NCBI GenBank assembly: GCA_963838385.1
Contig: CAWIRE010000006.1
Coordinates: 806,001-870,000 of the forward strand
DNA from: DAHUYF01 sp963838385
GTDB lineage: Bacteria; Pseudomonadota; Alphaproteobacteria; ATCC43930; CGMCC-115725
Reading direction: 5' to 3'
DNA: 64,000 nucleotides
Shown here: positions 26,973 through 35,950 of the stretch, piece by piece
Layout: each line of letters begins with the position of its first letter
Position numbering within the stretch: the first letter of the stretch is position 1
The notes under the pieces: model-generated
What the model saw: only the letters and a program-made list of their open reading frames with translations
What the model was told of the DNA's origin: nothing
The model's database searches: none
Position numbers and translations under genes: made by a program

Positions 26973-27596
26973 CTAGCCGGCGATCTTCTCGCGCAGACGA
27001 TCGATCAGAGCGGCGACGCTGCCGCCATTGGCGTCGATCACCTCCGCAAACTGCTCGCGCAGGGCGATGAGCTGGCTGACGCCTTCGACCGTGACATCGT
27101 TGATCCTATAGGCGGCATCGGTCTTCGCAACCCACCAGTCGACGGTTATCGGCGGGCCGCCGTCGTGCCGGATGATCTTGGTGCGCACCAGGGTCCCCGT
27201 TTCGCCCGCCGGTCGCGTGTAGACGGTCTGGAACTCGACATCGTGATAGAGGTCGAACTGGCCGGTATAGATATGCACCATGTAGTGCTCGAACGTCTTG
27301 GTGAACTCGTCGCGCTGCGCGGCGGGCATATCCTTCCAGAAGCGGCCGAGAACGAAGCGGGCGGTGCGCGGCACATCGAAAGCCTTCACCGCGAGCGGGT
27401 ACATCCGCTCCTCCTTCTGGGCGCGCGACAGGTGCGGATCGTTGAATATGGCGAGCACTTTCGCGGCCAGATCCTGGACGAATGTCTTGGCTTCCGCCTC
27501 CGCCGACGGGACTGCCCATCCCGGCGACATCGCCGGGATCAGGAGTAGCGCTCCAAGAAAAAGGCGGTACGTGGCGGGTCGCATGGCATCACCCAT
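26973..27596 (-). CDS. MlaC/Ttg2D-family periplasmic phospholipid-binding protein
   Basis: 207 residues with a cleavable signal peptide (to about residue 28). The mature domain shows the MlaC pattern: FVQDLAAKVLAIFNDPHLSR, FDVPRTARFVLGRFWKDM, AQRDEFTKTFEHYMVHIY, YRINDVTVEGVSQLIALREQ. MlaC carries phospholipids or hydrophobic compounds between the outer-membrane and inner-membrane Mla complexes. No mlaD, mlaE, mlaF or mlaA gene is nearby, so this is an orphan copy, similar to the HpnM type of some alphaproteobacteria. Start at ATG 27596 or ATG 27584. It precedes the P-type ATPase gene. Confidence 0.85.
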   Translation of the reverse strand: MGDAMRPATYRLFLGALLLIPAMSPGWAVPSAEAEAKTFVQDLAAKVLAIFNDPHLSRAQKEERMYPLAVKAFDVPRTARFVLGRFWKDMPAAQRDEFTKTFEHYMVHIYTGQFDLYHDVEFQTVYTRPAGETGTLVRTKIIRHDGGPPITVDWWVAKTDAAYRINDVTVEGVSQLIALREQFAEVIDANGGSVAALIDRLREKIAG

Positions 27597-27701
27597 TCGG
27601 TTTGCGCTCCACCCTAGGCCGCCGGCGCGGCTTCGCGTTGATCTGCGTCAATTCCGGGTTGGCCCGCAGGATATTGGACGATGCCTTGACGTTTCCTTCA
27701 G

Positions 27702-27737
27702 CATGCCCGGGCCGTCCGACGGCGAGTCCCGGGCATG
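27702..27737. repeat. Intergenic inverted repeat CATGCCCGGG...CCCGGGCATG
   Basis: Two perfect 10-base arms separated by 16 bases (27702-27711, 27728-27737). A CCGGGCATGACG copy recurs at about 27811-27822. These resemble dispersed palindromes that are very common in alphaproteobacterial intergenic DNA. The rest of the 27597-27870 gap shows no gene. Confidence 0.7.
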
Positions 27738-27870
27738 ACGATCGGGGGGAGTTGCGATCGAACGAGCATCAGGTCGGAGAAACCGGAACCGGACAGCCGT
27801 GGCACAAGGCCGGGCATGACGACGGTGCGGTGTCGGTGACGACGCTCTTGCCGCGGCGCCCCGGCCCGGC

Positions 27871-29691
27871 CTACTTCCCCGCGCTCGACACCTTGACGCC
27901 GCGGGCGTCGCGCAGGAGATCGTTGATCGCCTTGCCCAGCTCGGCCGGGCGGAACGGCTTGGCGATGAAGGCGCAATGCAGCTCGCCGCTGATCTCGGCG
28001 GAGAGCGCCGGCGAGTAGCCCGACATCAGCAGCACCGGCAGCTCGGCGCTGATCCGGCGTACCGCGCGCACGAGATCGATGCCGCTCATGCCGCGCGGCA
28101 TGATCAGGTCGGTGAGCACCAGGTCGATCATGCGCCGGCGGCGCACGATGTCGAGCGCCGCGCGGCCGTCGGCGGCGGCGACCACCTCATAGCCGAGCGC
28201 GCCCAGCACTTCGGTGGTGGCCGAGCGCACCTCGTCATTGTCCTCGACCAGCAGGATGGTGCCGGAGCCGCTGAACACCACGGCGCTGCCGCGCTCATGC
28301 TCGAGCGGCTCGGCCGTAGCACCCACCAGCGCCGGCAGGTAGAGCAGCACGCTGGTGCCGCGATGGGGCGCGCTGTCGATCTCCGCGTTGCCGGAGGATT
28401 GGCGGGCGAAGCCGTAGACCATCGACAAGCCGAGGCCGGAGCCCTTGCCGACCTCCTTGGTGGTGAAGAACGGCTCGAAGGCGCGGGCGCGCACCTCGGG
28501 TGACATGCCGCCGCCGCTGTCGGCCACCGACAGCAAGACGTAATCGCCGCGCGCGAGCTCGCCGGTATCGGCGGGGATCGTCACCTTGCGCGTGGCGATG
28601 CGGAGCGTGCCGCCATTGGGCATGGCGTCGCGCGCATTGATGACGAGGTTGAGCGCCGCCGTCTCGAATTGCGCGGGATCGATCACGCAGGACGGCAGAT
28701 CGGGAGCGAGCGCCAGCGAGATGTCGATCGCCTCGCCCACCGCGCGCTGGATGAGGACGCGCATCTCCACCAACAGCTCGTTGAGATTGACGCGCTTGGG
28801 CTGCAGCACCTGGCGGCGCGAGAAGGCCAGCAGCTGCTGCGTCAGCCGCGCGCCGCGCCCGGCGGAGCGCAAGGCGGTGGTGACCATCCGCCGCGTCCGA
28901 TCGTCGGGCTCGTCGCTGCCCAGCACCATCTCCAGACTGCCGAAGATGGCGGTCAGGATGTTGTTGAAGTCATGGGCGATGCCGCCGGTGAGCTGGCCGA
29001 TCGCCTCCATCTTCTGCGCCTGGCGGAACGCCTCCTCGGCGGTGAGCCGCGCCTTGATCTCGGTGGCGACGCGCTGCTCCAGCGTCTCATTGAGCCGGTA
29101 AAGCTCCTGCTCCGCCCGCCAGCGGCCGATGGCGATCGCGGCCTGGCTGGCGCAGACGCCGAGCAGCAGCCGCTGCGCCGTGCTCGGGAAATCCGGCCGG
29201 CGCGAGCCCACCACCAGCAGCGACATGTCGTCGCCGCCGACCGGCGCGAAGAGCACGCGCAGCCGGCCCTTGCCGAAGGGATCGGGCATCGTCACGGCCT
29301 CTTCCGCCGGCGGCTTGCCGAGCCGGTCGGCAAAGGCGTGGTGCAGGATCGGCGCCGCCTCGGCGCCGGCGGCGGCCGCGGCACGCGCCACCTCGATCGC
29401 CGGCGCATCGCCGCGCAGCCGCAGCCAGAGATAGGCGAAATCGAGGCCGAGCATGCCGACCAGCACCTCGGTGACGCTTTCGGCCACCTGGCGCGCGTCA
29501 TAGCCGGTCCAGAGCGCCGGCAGCGTCGACACCGCCACCAGATCGCGCAAGGTATGCCGCAGCTCGTCGACGTCGTGCGAGAGCGCGTGATCCTTGCCTA
29601 GCACCGGCGCCTGCCGCGCCGCGCGGGCCAAGGTCGCCCCTGCCTTTTCTCCGATGCTCACGCTGCGCTCGCTTTCCACACGTGCGCGCAT
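27871..29691 (-). CDS. Hybrid histidine kinase with GAF-type sensor and receiver domain
   Basis: About 606 residues if ATG 29691 is the start (an upstream TTG at 29766 is possible; neither has a good ribosome site). No membrane helix. A GAF-like domain (LLGVCASQAAIAIGRWRAEQ is its end) is followed by a short coiled coil, HisKA with GGIAHDFNNIL, HATPase (NLVINARDAMPNGG, DSGGGMSP, GSGLGLSMVYGFAR) and a receiver with the acceptor Asp in LVLTDLIMPRG. It is a soluble kinase that would sense a cytoplasmic signal. The kinase and receiver halves resemble those of the hybrid kinase at 2141-4774. No cognate regulator is adjacent. Confidence 0.9.
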   Translation of the reverse strand: MRARVESERSVSIGEKAGATLARAARQAPVLGKDHALSHDVDELRHTLRDLVAVSTLPALWTGYDARQVAESVTEVLVGMLGLDFAYLWLRLRGDAPAIEVARAAAAAGAEAAPILHHAFADRLGKPPAEEAVTMPDPFGKGRLRVLFAPVGGDDMSLLVVGSRRPDFPSTAQRLLLGVCASQAAIAIGRWRAEQELYRLNETLEQRVATEIKARLTAEEAFRQAQKMEAIGQLTGGIAHDFNNILTAIFGSLEMVLGSDEPDDRTRRMVTTALRSAGRGARLTQQLLAFSRRQVLQPKRVNLNELLVEMRVLIQRAVGEAIDISLALAPDLPSCVIDPAQFETAALNLVINARDAMPNGGTLRIATRKVTIPADTGELARGDYVLLSVADSGGGMSPEVRARAFEPFFTTKEVGKGSGLGLSMVYGFARQSSGNAEIDSAPHRGTSVLLYLPALVGATAEPLEHERGSAVVFSGSGTILLVEDNDEVRSATTEVLGALGYEVVAAADGRAALDIVRRRRMIDLVLTDLIMPRGMSGIDLVRAVRRISAELPVLLMSGYSPALSAEISGELHCAFIAKPFRPAELGKAINDLLRDARGVKVSSAGK

Positions 29692-29973
29692 TGCTGCGCC
29701 CGCCCCGGCGTCGCGCTTTTCCTCCTCAGCCCCATCCTCTTCTCGTGCTGCGCGGATTGCCGGCAACCCGGGAGCATGGCTTCACTTGGCATGTAGCATC
29801 TCCACCCGGCCCCGCCAACGCCTCCCAAAGGAGCCGCCCGGGGAACGCCGCCTTCCTCCGAAAGTTCAAAGGTAACGCCCCTCTTGACTGGCTCGGACGG
29901 ACGCAGCCCTTCCGCTCCCCAAATCTGCAACCGTGGCGCGATCGCGCCGCTCCGGGATCGCCGGCGACGTTCT

Positions 29974-30144
29974 TCAGCTCTCGCCGACCCGCTCCAGCCG
30001 CTTGGCCCGCTCCTCGAGATCGTCGGCGACCTGCGACAGATTGTTCGCCAGCGCCGGCTCATCATCGTCCATCTGCTCGCGCGCCAACTTGCGAATGGCC
30101 GCCGCCCGCTCGCGCAACAACCGCGCCGCCTTCGGCCCCGTCAT
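29974..30144 (-). CDS. Small charged helical protein (56 aa)
   Basis: 56 residues: MTGPKAARLLRERAAAIRKL, then AREQMDDDEPALANN and a helical tail LEERAKRLERVGES. GGGAGG stands nine bases before ATG 30144 and supports this start. The frame remains open upstream only because it enters the 63-bp tandem repeat, whose length is a multiple of three; that part is not a gene. Similar in style to the 61-residue protein at 1641-1826. Probably cytoplasmic; function unknown. Confidence 0.6.
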   Translation of the reverse strand: MTGPKAARLLRERAAAIRKLAREQMDDDEPALANNLSQVADDLEERAKRLERVGES

Positions 30145-30237
30145 GACACCACGCCTCCCGCCGGGCGACCCGCCCGACGGGTCCCGCCCCGCGGCGCAGT
30201 CTAGCGCCAATGCGACGCCGCCCTTATTGCCCTTTGG

Positions 30238-30615
30238 GGTCGGCGCAATTCGCAGCATTGTCGCGAGCGGGCGCCAGCGGTTACTCTTGCAACCGTGAAA
30301 GCCCCGCGCGATGCGCAGCATCGTCGCGAGCGGGCGCCAGCGGTTGCTCTTGCAACCGCGAAAGCCCCGCGCGATGCGCAGCATCGTCGCGAGCGGGCGC
30401 CAGCGGTTGCTCTTGCAACCGCGAAAGCCCCGCGCGATGCGCAGCATCGTCGCGAGCGGGCGCCAGCGGTTGCTCTTGCAACCGCGAAAGCCCCGCGCGA
30501 TGCGCAGCATCGTCGCGAGCGGGCGCCAGCGGTTGCTCTTGCAACCGCGAAAGCCCCGCGCGATGCGCAGCATCGTCGCGAGCGGGCGCCAGCGGTTGCT
30601 CTTGCAACCGCGAAA
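30238..30615. repeat. Tandem array, six units of 63 bp, with two hairpins per unit
   Basis: One diverged unit (30238-30300) and five identical units starting at 30301, 30364, 30427, 30490 and 30553. Each unit contains CGATGC-GCA-GCATCG and GCGGTTGC-TCTT-GCAACCGC, the second a perfect 8-bp stem. Because 63 is divisible by three, several frames stay open through the array and give false 21-residue protein repeats. There are no unique spacers, so this is not CRISPR. Single copies with compensating stem changes lie at 31967-32062 and 33725-33790. Confidence 0.9.
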
Positions 30616-30804
30616 GCCCGCACCGTGCCGGCTATCCTCTCACCTCGCGTTGTGGCCCGCGCTCCTTTCGCTCAGCAATTGGGCAAGCGCGTTGCTTTTT
30701 TTGATCGCGGCGCCGGCTGTCGAAGCCGGCGAACGCCCGATTCCGCATGGCACCGGATTTGCTCGGAGAGCACGCAGCCGCACCCGGCACCACGGAGACA
30801 AGCG

Positions 30805-31236
30805 ATGACGCCCAGCCAGATCCTTGCCGTGAAGCAGTCCTTCGCCATGGTCGAGCCGAGCGCCGATCAGGCGGGCGCGATGTTCTATGCGCGGCTGTTC
30901 GAGATCGATCCCGGCCTGCGCCCGCTGTTCAAGGGCGATATCGGCGAGCAGAGCCGCAAGCTCATGCAGGTGCTGGCGACCGCGGTGAATGCGCTCGACC
31001 GGATCGAGACGATCGTCCCGACGGTGCAGGCGCTGGGCGCGCGGCACGTCGCCTATGGCGTCGAGGAGGCGCATTACGACACGGTGGCGGCGGCGCTGCT
31101 GTGGACATTGGAGCGCGGGCTCGGCGATCGTTTCGCACCGAGCGTGCGCGATGCCTGGGTCGCCGCCTATACGCTGCTCTCGGAGACGATGAAGGCGGCG
31201 GCGCGCGGCGCGAGCGCCCGCGCGGCGGCGAACTGA
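30805..31236 (+). CDS. Single-domain globin
   Basis: 143 residues beginning MTPSQILAVKQSFAMVEPSA, the start of bacterial haemoglobins of the Vitreoscilla/flavohaemoglobin N-domain type. The E-helix region (FKGDIGEQSRKLMQVLATAV) and the F-helix GARHVAYGVEEAHYDTVAAA are present, the latter with the proximal His in ARHVAYG. No FAD/NAD domain follows, so it is a stand-alone haem protein, probably for O2 or NO binding. GGAG lies seven bases before ATG 30805. The tandem repeat array ends 190 bases upstream. No partner gene in the same direction. Confidence 0.9.
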   Translation: MTPSQILAVKQSFAMVEPSADQAGAMFYARLFEIDPGLRPLFKGDIGEQSRKLMQVLATAVNALDRIETIVPTVQALGARHVAYGVEEAHYDTVAAALLWTLERGLGDRFAPSVRDAWVAAYTLLSETMKAAARGASARAAAN

Positions 31237-31252
31237 CCCGTTCGCGGCGGCG

Positions 31253-31906
31253 TCAGTCGAGCACGATGATGGTGGCGGGGCCGAACTCGTTGCGGTCGAG
31301 CAAGGTGCGGCCGGACGCCGGGCTGCTGTCCGCCGCCAGCGCCAGCGCCGCCAGTGACGCCAGCAGCAGGCCGAGCACCACCGCCGGCCGTGCCAGGCGC
31401 GCGGCGCGGGCGACGAGCCGGTTGCGCCGCTCGCGTTGCATCCCGTCGATGGTGATCTCCAGCCGGCGTCGCTCGAGCTCCCAGATCGAGCGCTGATGCT
31501 CGTGCATCAGCTTGAGGTCGGTGACCAGGCGCTGATGCTGCGCATCGGCCTGCCCGGCCACTTCGAGCGCCGCCCGTGCGGCGCTCTCGGCGAGCGCGAA
31601 CCGGGCCTCCAGCGCCTTCACTTGCTCTTCCCAGGCCTGGCGCTCCTGCGCCCGCGTATCGAGGATGCGCCGCAGCCAGCCCATGAGCTGGACCCGCTCG
31701 CGCGGGTCGCCCGCGGTCGGCGGCACGCTGTGCTGCTCCGCCCGCATGGCGGCAACCAGCTGGCGGATACGGGTGATCGGCTGCTCGGCGCGGCTGCCGG
31801 CCGGCCGGGCCGCGCGGGCCCGCGCCGCATCGCGCCGCCGCGCGGTCGTTGCCGGCGTCTTGCCGCCGGCGGTGACGCCGGCTTCGCTTTCGGGCTGCAT
31901 GCCCAA
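31253..31906 (-). CDS. Hypothetical coiled-coil protein with one C-terminal membrane helix
   Basis: 217 residues. The N-terminal 45 residues are basic and disordered. A long helical part follows (WLRRILDTRAQERQAWEEQV, then ARFALAESAARAALEVAGQA and LVTDLKLMHEHQRSIWELER), probably a coiled coil. A single hydrophobic segment, VVLGLLLASLAALALAADSS, sits near residue 175-195, leaving a short tail. This suggests a tail-anchored inner-membrane protein with most of its mass in the cytoplasm. It converges with the globin gene, 16 bases apart. No family recognised. Confidence 0.65.
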   Translation of the reverse strand: MGMQPESEAGVTAGGKTPATTARRRDAARARAARPAGSRAEQPITRIRQLVAAMRAEQHSVPPTAGDPRERVQLMGWLRRILDTRAQERQAWEEQVKALEARFALAESAARAALEVAGQADAQHQRLVTDLKLMHEHQRSIWELERRRLEITIDGMQRERRNRLVARAARLARPAVVLGLLLASLAALALAADSSPASGRTLLDRNEFGPATIIVLD

Positions 31907-31966
31907 AGCCCCCTCGTTTGTCGTTACGAGGGATTATCGTCCTCTATAGTTAATCAATGGTTTCGG

Positions 31967-32062
31967 CGCATTGCGAAGCAATGTCGCCGGCGGGCGCCGC
32001 GCGATGCGTAGCATCGTCGCGGGCGGGCGCCAGCGGTTGCTCTTGCAACCGCGAGAGCCCGC
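31967..32062. repeat. Dispersed copy of the hairpin repeat
   Basis: Three hairpins: CATTGC-GAA-GCAATG (31969-31983), CGATGC-GTA-GCATCG (32002-32016) and GCGGTTGC-TCTT-GCAACCGC (32033-32052). It is related to the 63-bp tandem unit, here with a duplicated and changed first hairpin. It fills most of the gap between 31907 and 32089. Confidence 0.8.
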
Positions 32063-32089
32063 ACCCCTGCGGACTATCCTCGCTCCCCC

Positions 32090-33496
<1,407 letters not shown>

Positions 33497-33679
33497 GGGG
33501 CCGGTGCGACCTCGTTGGCGGCGCAAGGGCGCGCAACGTCTGCCCAGCCTATGGCGAAAAGGTTAACGTTTCCGGCGGGCCGGCAGGCGGAGCCTTGGCC
33601 GCCAAGCGCCGCGTCTTTACCATGATCGGGAAGCCGGAGACGGCGGCGGGGTACGTCAGCGGCGCATGCCGGATTTTTC

Positions 33680-33703
33680 GCCCCCGGCGTACACCGGGGG
33701 CGC
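33680..33703. repeat. GC-rich hairpin
   Basis: CGCCCCCGG-CGTACA-CCGGGGGCG, a 9-bp stem preceded by TTTTT on the plus strand. As a terminator it would need the T run after the stem, which is absent in both directions, so I list it only as an inverted repeat. Confidence 0.6.
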
Positions 33704-33724
33704 AGGATGCTCCCGGAGCCCTAG

Positions 33725-33790
33725 CGCAACGCGAAGCGTTGTCGCTGGCGGGCGACAGCGGTTGCACTCGCAACCGCGAGAGCCCGCACC
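33725..33790. repeat. Dispersed copy of the hairpin repeat
   Basis: CAACGC-GAA-GCGTTG (33727-33741) and GCGGTTGC-ACTC-GCAACCGC (33758-33777). Both stems of the 63-bp unit are preserved although the bases of the first stem differ, i.e. compensating changes. Similar hairpins (CGCTTGC-TGC-GCAAGCG and GAAGGC...GCCTTC) continue to about 33878. The 33497-33883 gap otherwise holds no gene. Confidence 0.8.
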
Positions 33791-33883
33791 CCGGCAGGCT
33801 AGCCGGAAACGTGCGGCTCCCGCGCTTGCTGCGCAAGCGCTGGCGCCGCCGCGGACGAAGGCGCTTCATGCCTTCGCCTAGCG

Positions 33884-34258
33884 CTAGACGGCGAGCGCCA
33901 GCAGCCTCGCCTCGGTGCGCGACAGCATCCAGCCGCCCGCGCTGTCGTCGATCCGGCCTTCGGCGAAATCGGCGCGGATGCGGGCCTGCAGCCGCTCGGC
34001 CAGCCCCTGGTCGTCGAGCGCCGCGAGCTCGGCCGCGCCGAGGCCGAGCGCGGCCAGCACCAGCCCGGCGAGCCGCGCCGCGCCCGCCTCCTCCGGCCGG
34101 CGCGCGAGATAGGCGAGGCCCAGCGCGCGCGCGCTGGGCGCCGGTCCCGCCAGCCGCCGCAGCCGCGCCGCGGCATCGTCCGGCCGGGCCGCGGGCGCCG
34201 CGGCCGAGGCCAGGCCGATCGCCGTTGCGGCCAGCAGCAGGCGTCGCGACAGCGTCAT
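33884..34258 (-). CDS. Small exported protein coupled to the GMC oxidoreductase
   Basis: 124 residues, MTLSRRLLLAATAIGLASAA onwards. The N-terminus has a twin-arginine-like SRRLLLA and a signal-peptide core cleaved near residue 24. The C-terminal part (ADFAEGRIDDSAGGWMLSRT then EARLLALAV) is a pattern I associate with small proteins beside GMC or sugar dehydrogenases. The ATG overlaps the oxidoreductase stop as ATGA, so translation is coupled. A plausible role is a small or hitch-hiker subunit of the FAD enzyme, as in gluconate or sorbitol dehydrogenases, but this is inference from position. Confidence 0.65.
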   Translation of the reverse strand: MTLSRRLLLAATAIGLASAAAPAARPDDAAARLRRLAGPAPSARALGLAYLARRPEEAGAARLAGLVLAALGLGAAELAALDDQGLAERLQARIRADFAEGRIDDSAGGWMLSRTEARLLALAV

Positions 34259-35839
34259 AGCACGCCTCCGGCAACAGCCTTCGACTTCAGGTGATCGGAG
34301 AGCCGCAGCGACAAGGCCACGATGGTCATGGTCGGGTTGTCGAAGCTGTAGGTGGGAAAGACCGAGCTGCCGGCAATGAAGAGGTTGGTGATGCCGTGCA
34401 CGCGGCAATCGGCGTCGACCACGCCGTGCCGGGGATCGGGATGCATGCGCGTCGTCCCCATGTGGTGATAGCCGTTGGTGAGCCCGGCCATGGCGTCGTA
34501 GCCGGTCTCGCGCGTGTTCATGCGCAGCCGGCCGAGGCCGAGCCGGCCGAGCTCCTGCGCCAGCAGCTCGTGGGCGCGCACCATGTGGCGCTCGAAATCG
34601 GCGGGCAGCCGCCAATCGACCTTGACGCGCCTGAGGCCCAGGGCGTCGACATCCTCGCCGAGCGTCACGCGGCTGTCGCGGTCGGGCGGGCATTCGCAGA
34701 TGTAGCCGGTCGAAAACACCGCCGGCTCCGCGCGCGTCAGGCGATAATACTCCGTCCCCGCCGTCGCTTCGACGCTGCTCAGGATCTGCCCGAGGTGATA
34801 GGCGAGATGATCGGGCCAGTGGCCGGACGCAAGCTCGTCGACGATCGTCTTGAGCGACTGCCGCGCATAGCCCCGCTCCGGCAAGCTGCCCGGCTCGAAG
34901 CCGATGCCGAAGCTCGGCAGGCCTTCCGTCTGCTCGGTCTCGGCCGTGGCGCGGACATAGCCTCCGACCGAGGCGCCGCGCAGCGCGCGCCGCGGGTAGA
35001 AGTCGAAGCTCGAAGGCCCGCGGGCGAGGATCACGGTTGCCGCGCGCGGCACGTAGGGATGGTCCATGAAATAGCGGCCGACGAGATCGTTGCCGTTGCC
35101 CAGCCCCGGCTTCTGCACCGTGGTCGCATTGAGCAGCAGGCGCGGGTTCTCGATCCCGCCGGTGGCGAGCACGTAGAGTTCTGGCCGCGGCGCGGAAACG
35201 GCGCCCCCCGAGGCAGGCGAAGCGCATGCCGGTGACCGCGGCGGCGCTGTCATCGGTCTCGATGTCGACGGCATTGGCGTGGAGATAGACGCGGACCCCC
35301 TGGGCCTTGTCGAGATCGTCGCGGTAGACCTCGCCGAAGCGCGTCGGCGGGCTGTACTGATAGACGCCGGAGCGCAGCCGCGCGCCGGCGCCGAAATCGA
35401 GCGGCTGCGATCCCTTCGCCGTCCAATTCTGGGGCTCGTAATCATAGGGGCCGAGCTGGCAGATCGCCTGCGCCCGCCGGTAATAGGGGTCGAGATCGCC
35501 GATGGCCATCGGCCAGCCGCTCTCGGCAACATGGCTGCGCACGGCGAGGTCCCACGCATCGAAGGGCCGGCAGCCGCCCGACCAGTGATTGGTGCTGCCG
35601 CCCAGGTAGCGCAACCGCTCGACCACGAGCGGCGGCATGTCCTGCCCGACGACCGCGCCCTCGTAGAGCTGCTGTGTGGCGTCCTCGAAATCGAAGCCGC
35701 CGCTCTCGAACAGCGCGACGCGGCGGCCGCTGCCGGCGAGATCGCGCGCCAGCGTGATGCCGGCGGCGCCGGCGCCGACGATGCAGATATCGGCTTCCAC
35801 CGTGGCGCCTTCGGCCAAGGTCCGCGCATCGATGAACAT
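34255..35839 (-). pseudogene. GMC-family FAD oxidoreductase, one frameshift
   Basis: The first part (from ATG 35839, MFIDARTLAEG) has the FAD-binding GAGAAGITLARDLAGSG and LGGSTNHWSGGCRPF. The frame then breaks within about 35185-35210, near a run of six C, and continues in the next frame as ELYVLATGGIENPRLLLNAT to GYHHMGTTRMHPDPRHGVVD (catalytic His region) and NLFIAGSSVFPTYSFDNPTM. Removing one base gives about 527 residues, the normal size. Such enzymes oxidise sugars or alcohols. Either a recent inactivation or a sequencing error; the single indel and otherwise clean sequence make the second quite possible. Confidence 0.87.
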
Positions 35840-35950
35840 GAGGGGTCGAAACGCCTTCCGTCGATGATCCGGCAACCCGAACGGCCGGGCGGCGGTTTCA
35901 GTTCCATCGACACGCGAGTCAACCGATTGACATAATGCGGCTTTGCGGCC

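Noticed and set aside
30238..30615. Possible CRISPR array
   Set aside because: Unit length is 63 with identical content throughout; there are no variable spacers and no cas genes. It is a tandem repeat of a hairpin element.
29974..30808. Repetitive proteins of 21-residue units in several frames on both strands
   Set aside because: The repeat is 63 bp, divisible by three and free of stops in several frames, so open frames arise automatically. No ribosome site or known fold supports them.
33680..33703. Rho-independent terminator
   Set aside because: The hairpin is strong but lacks a T run after the stem in either direction.
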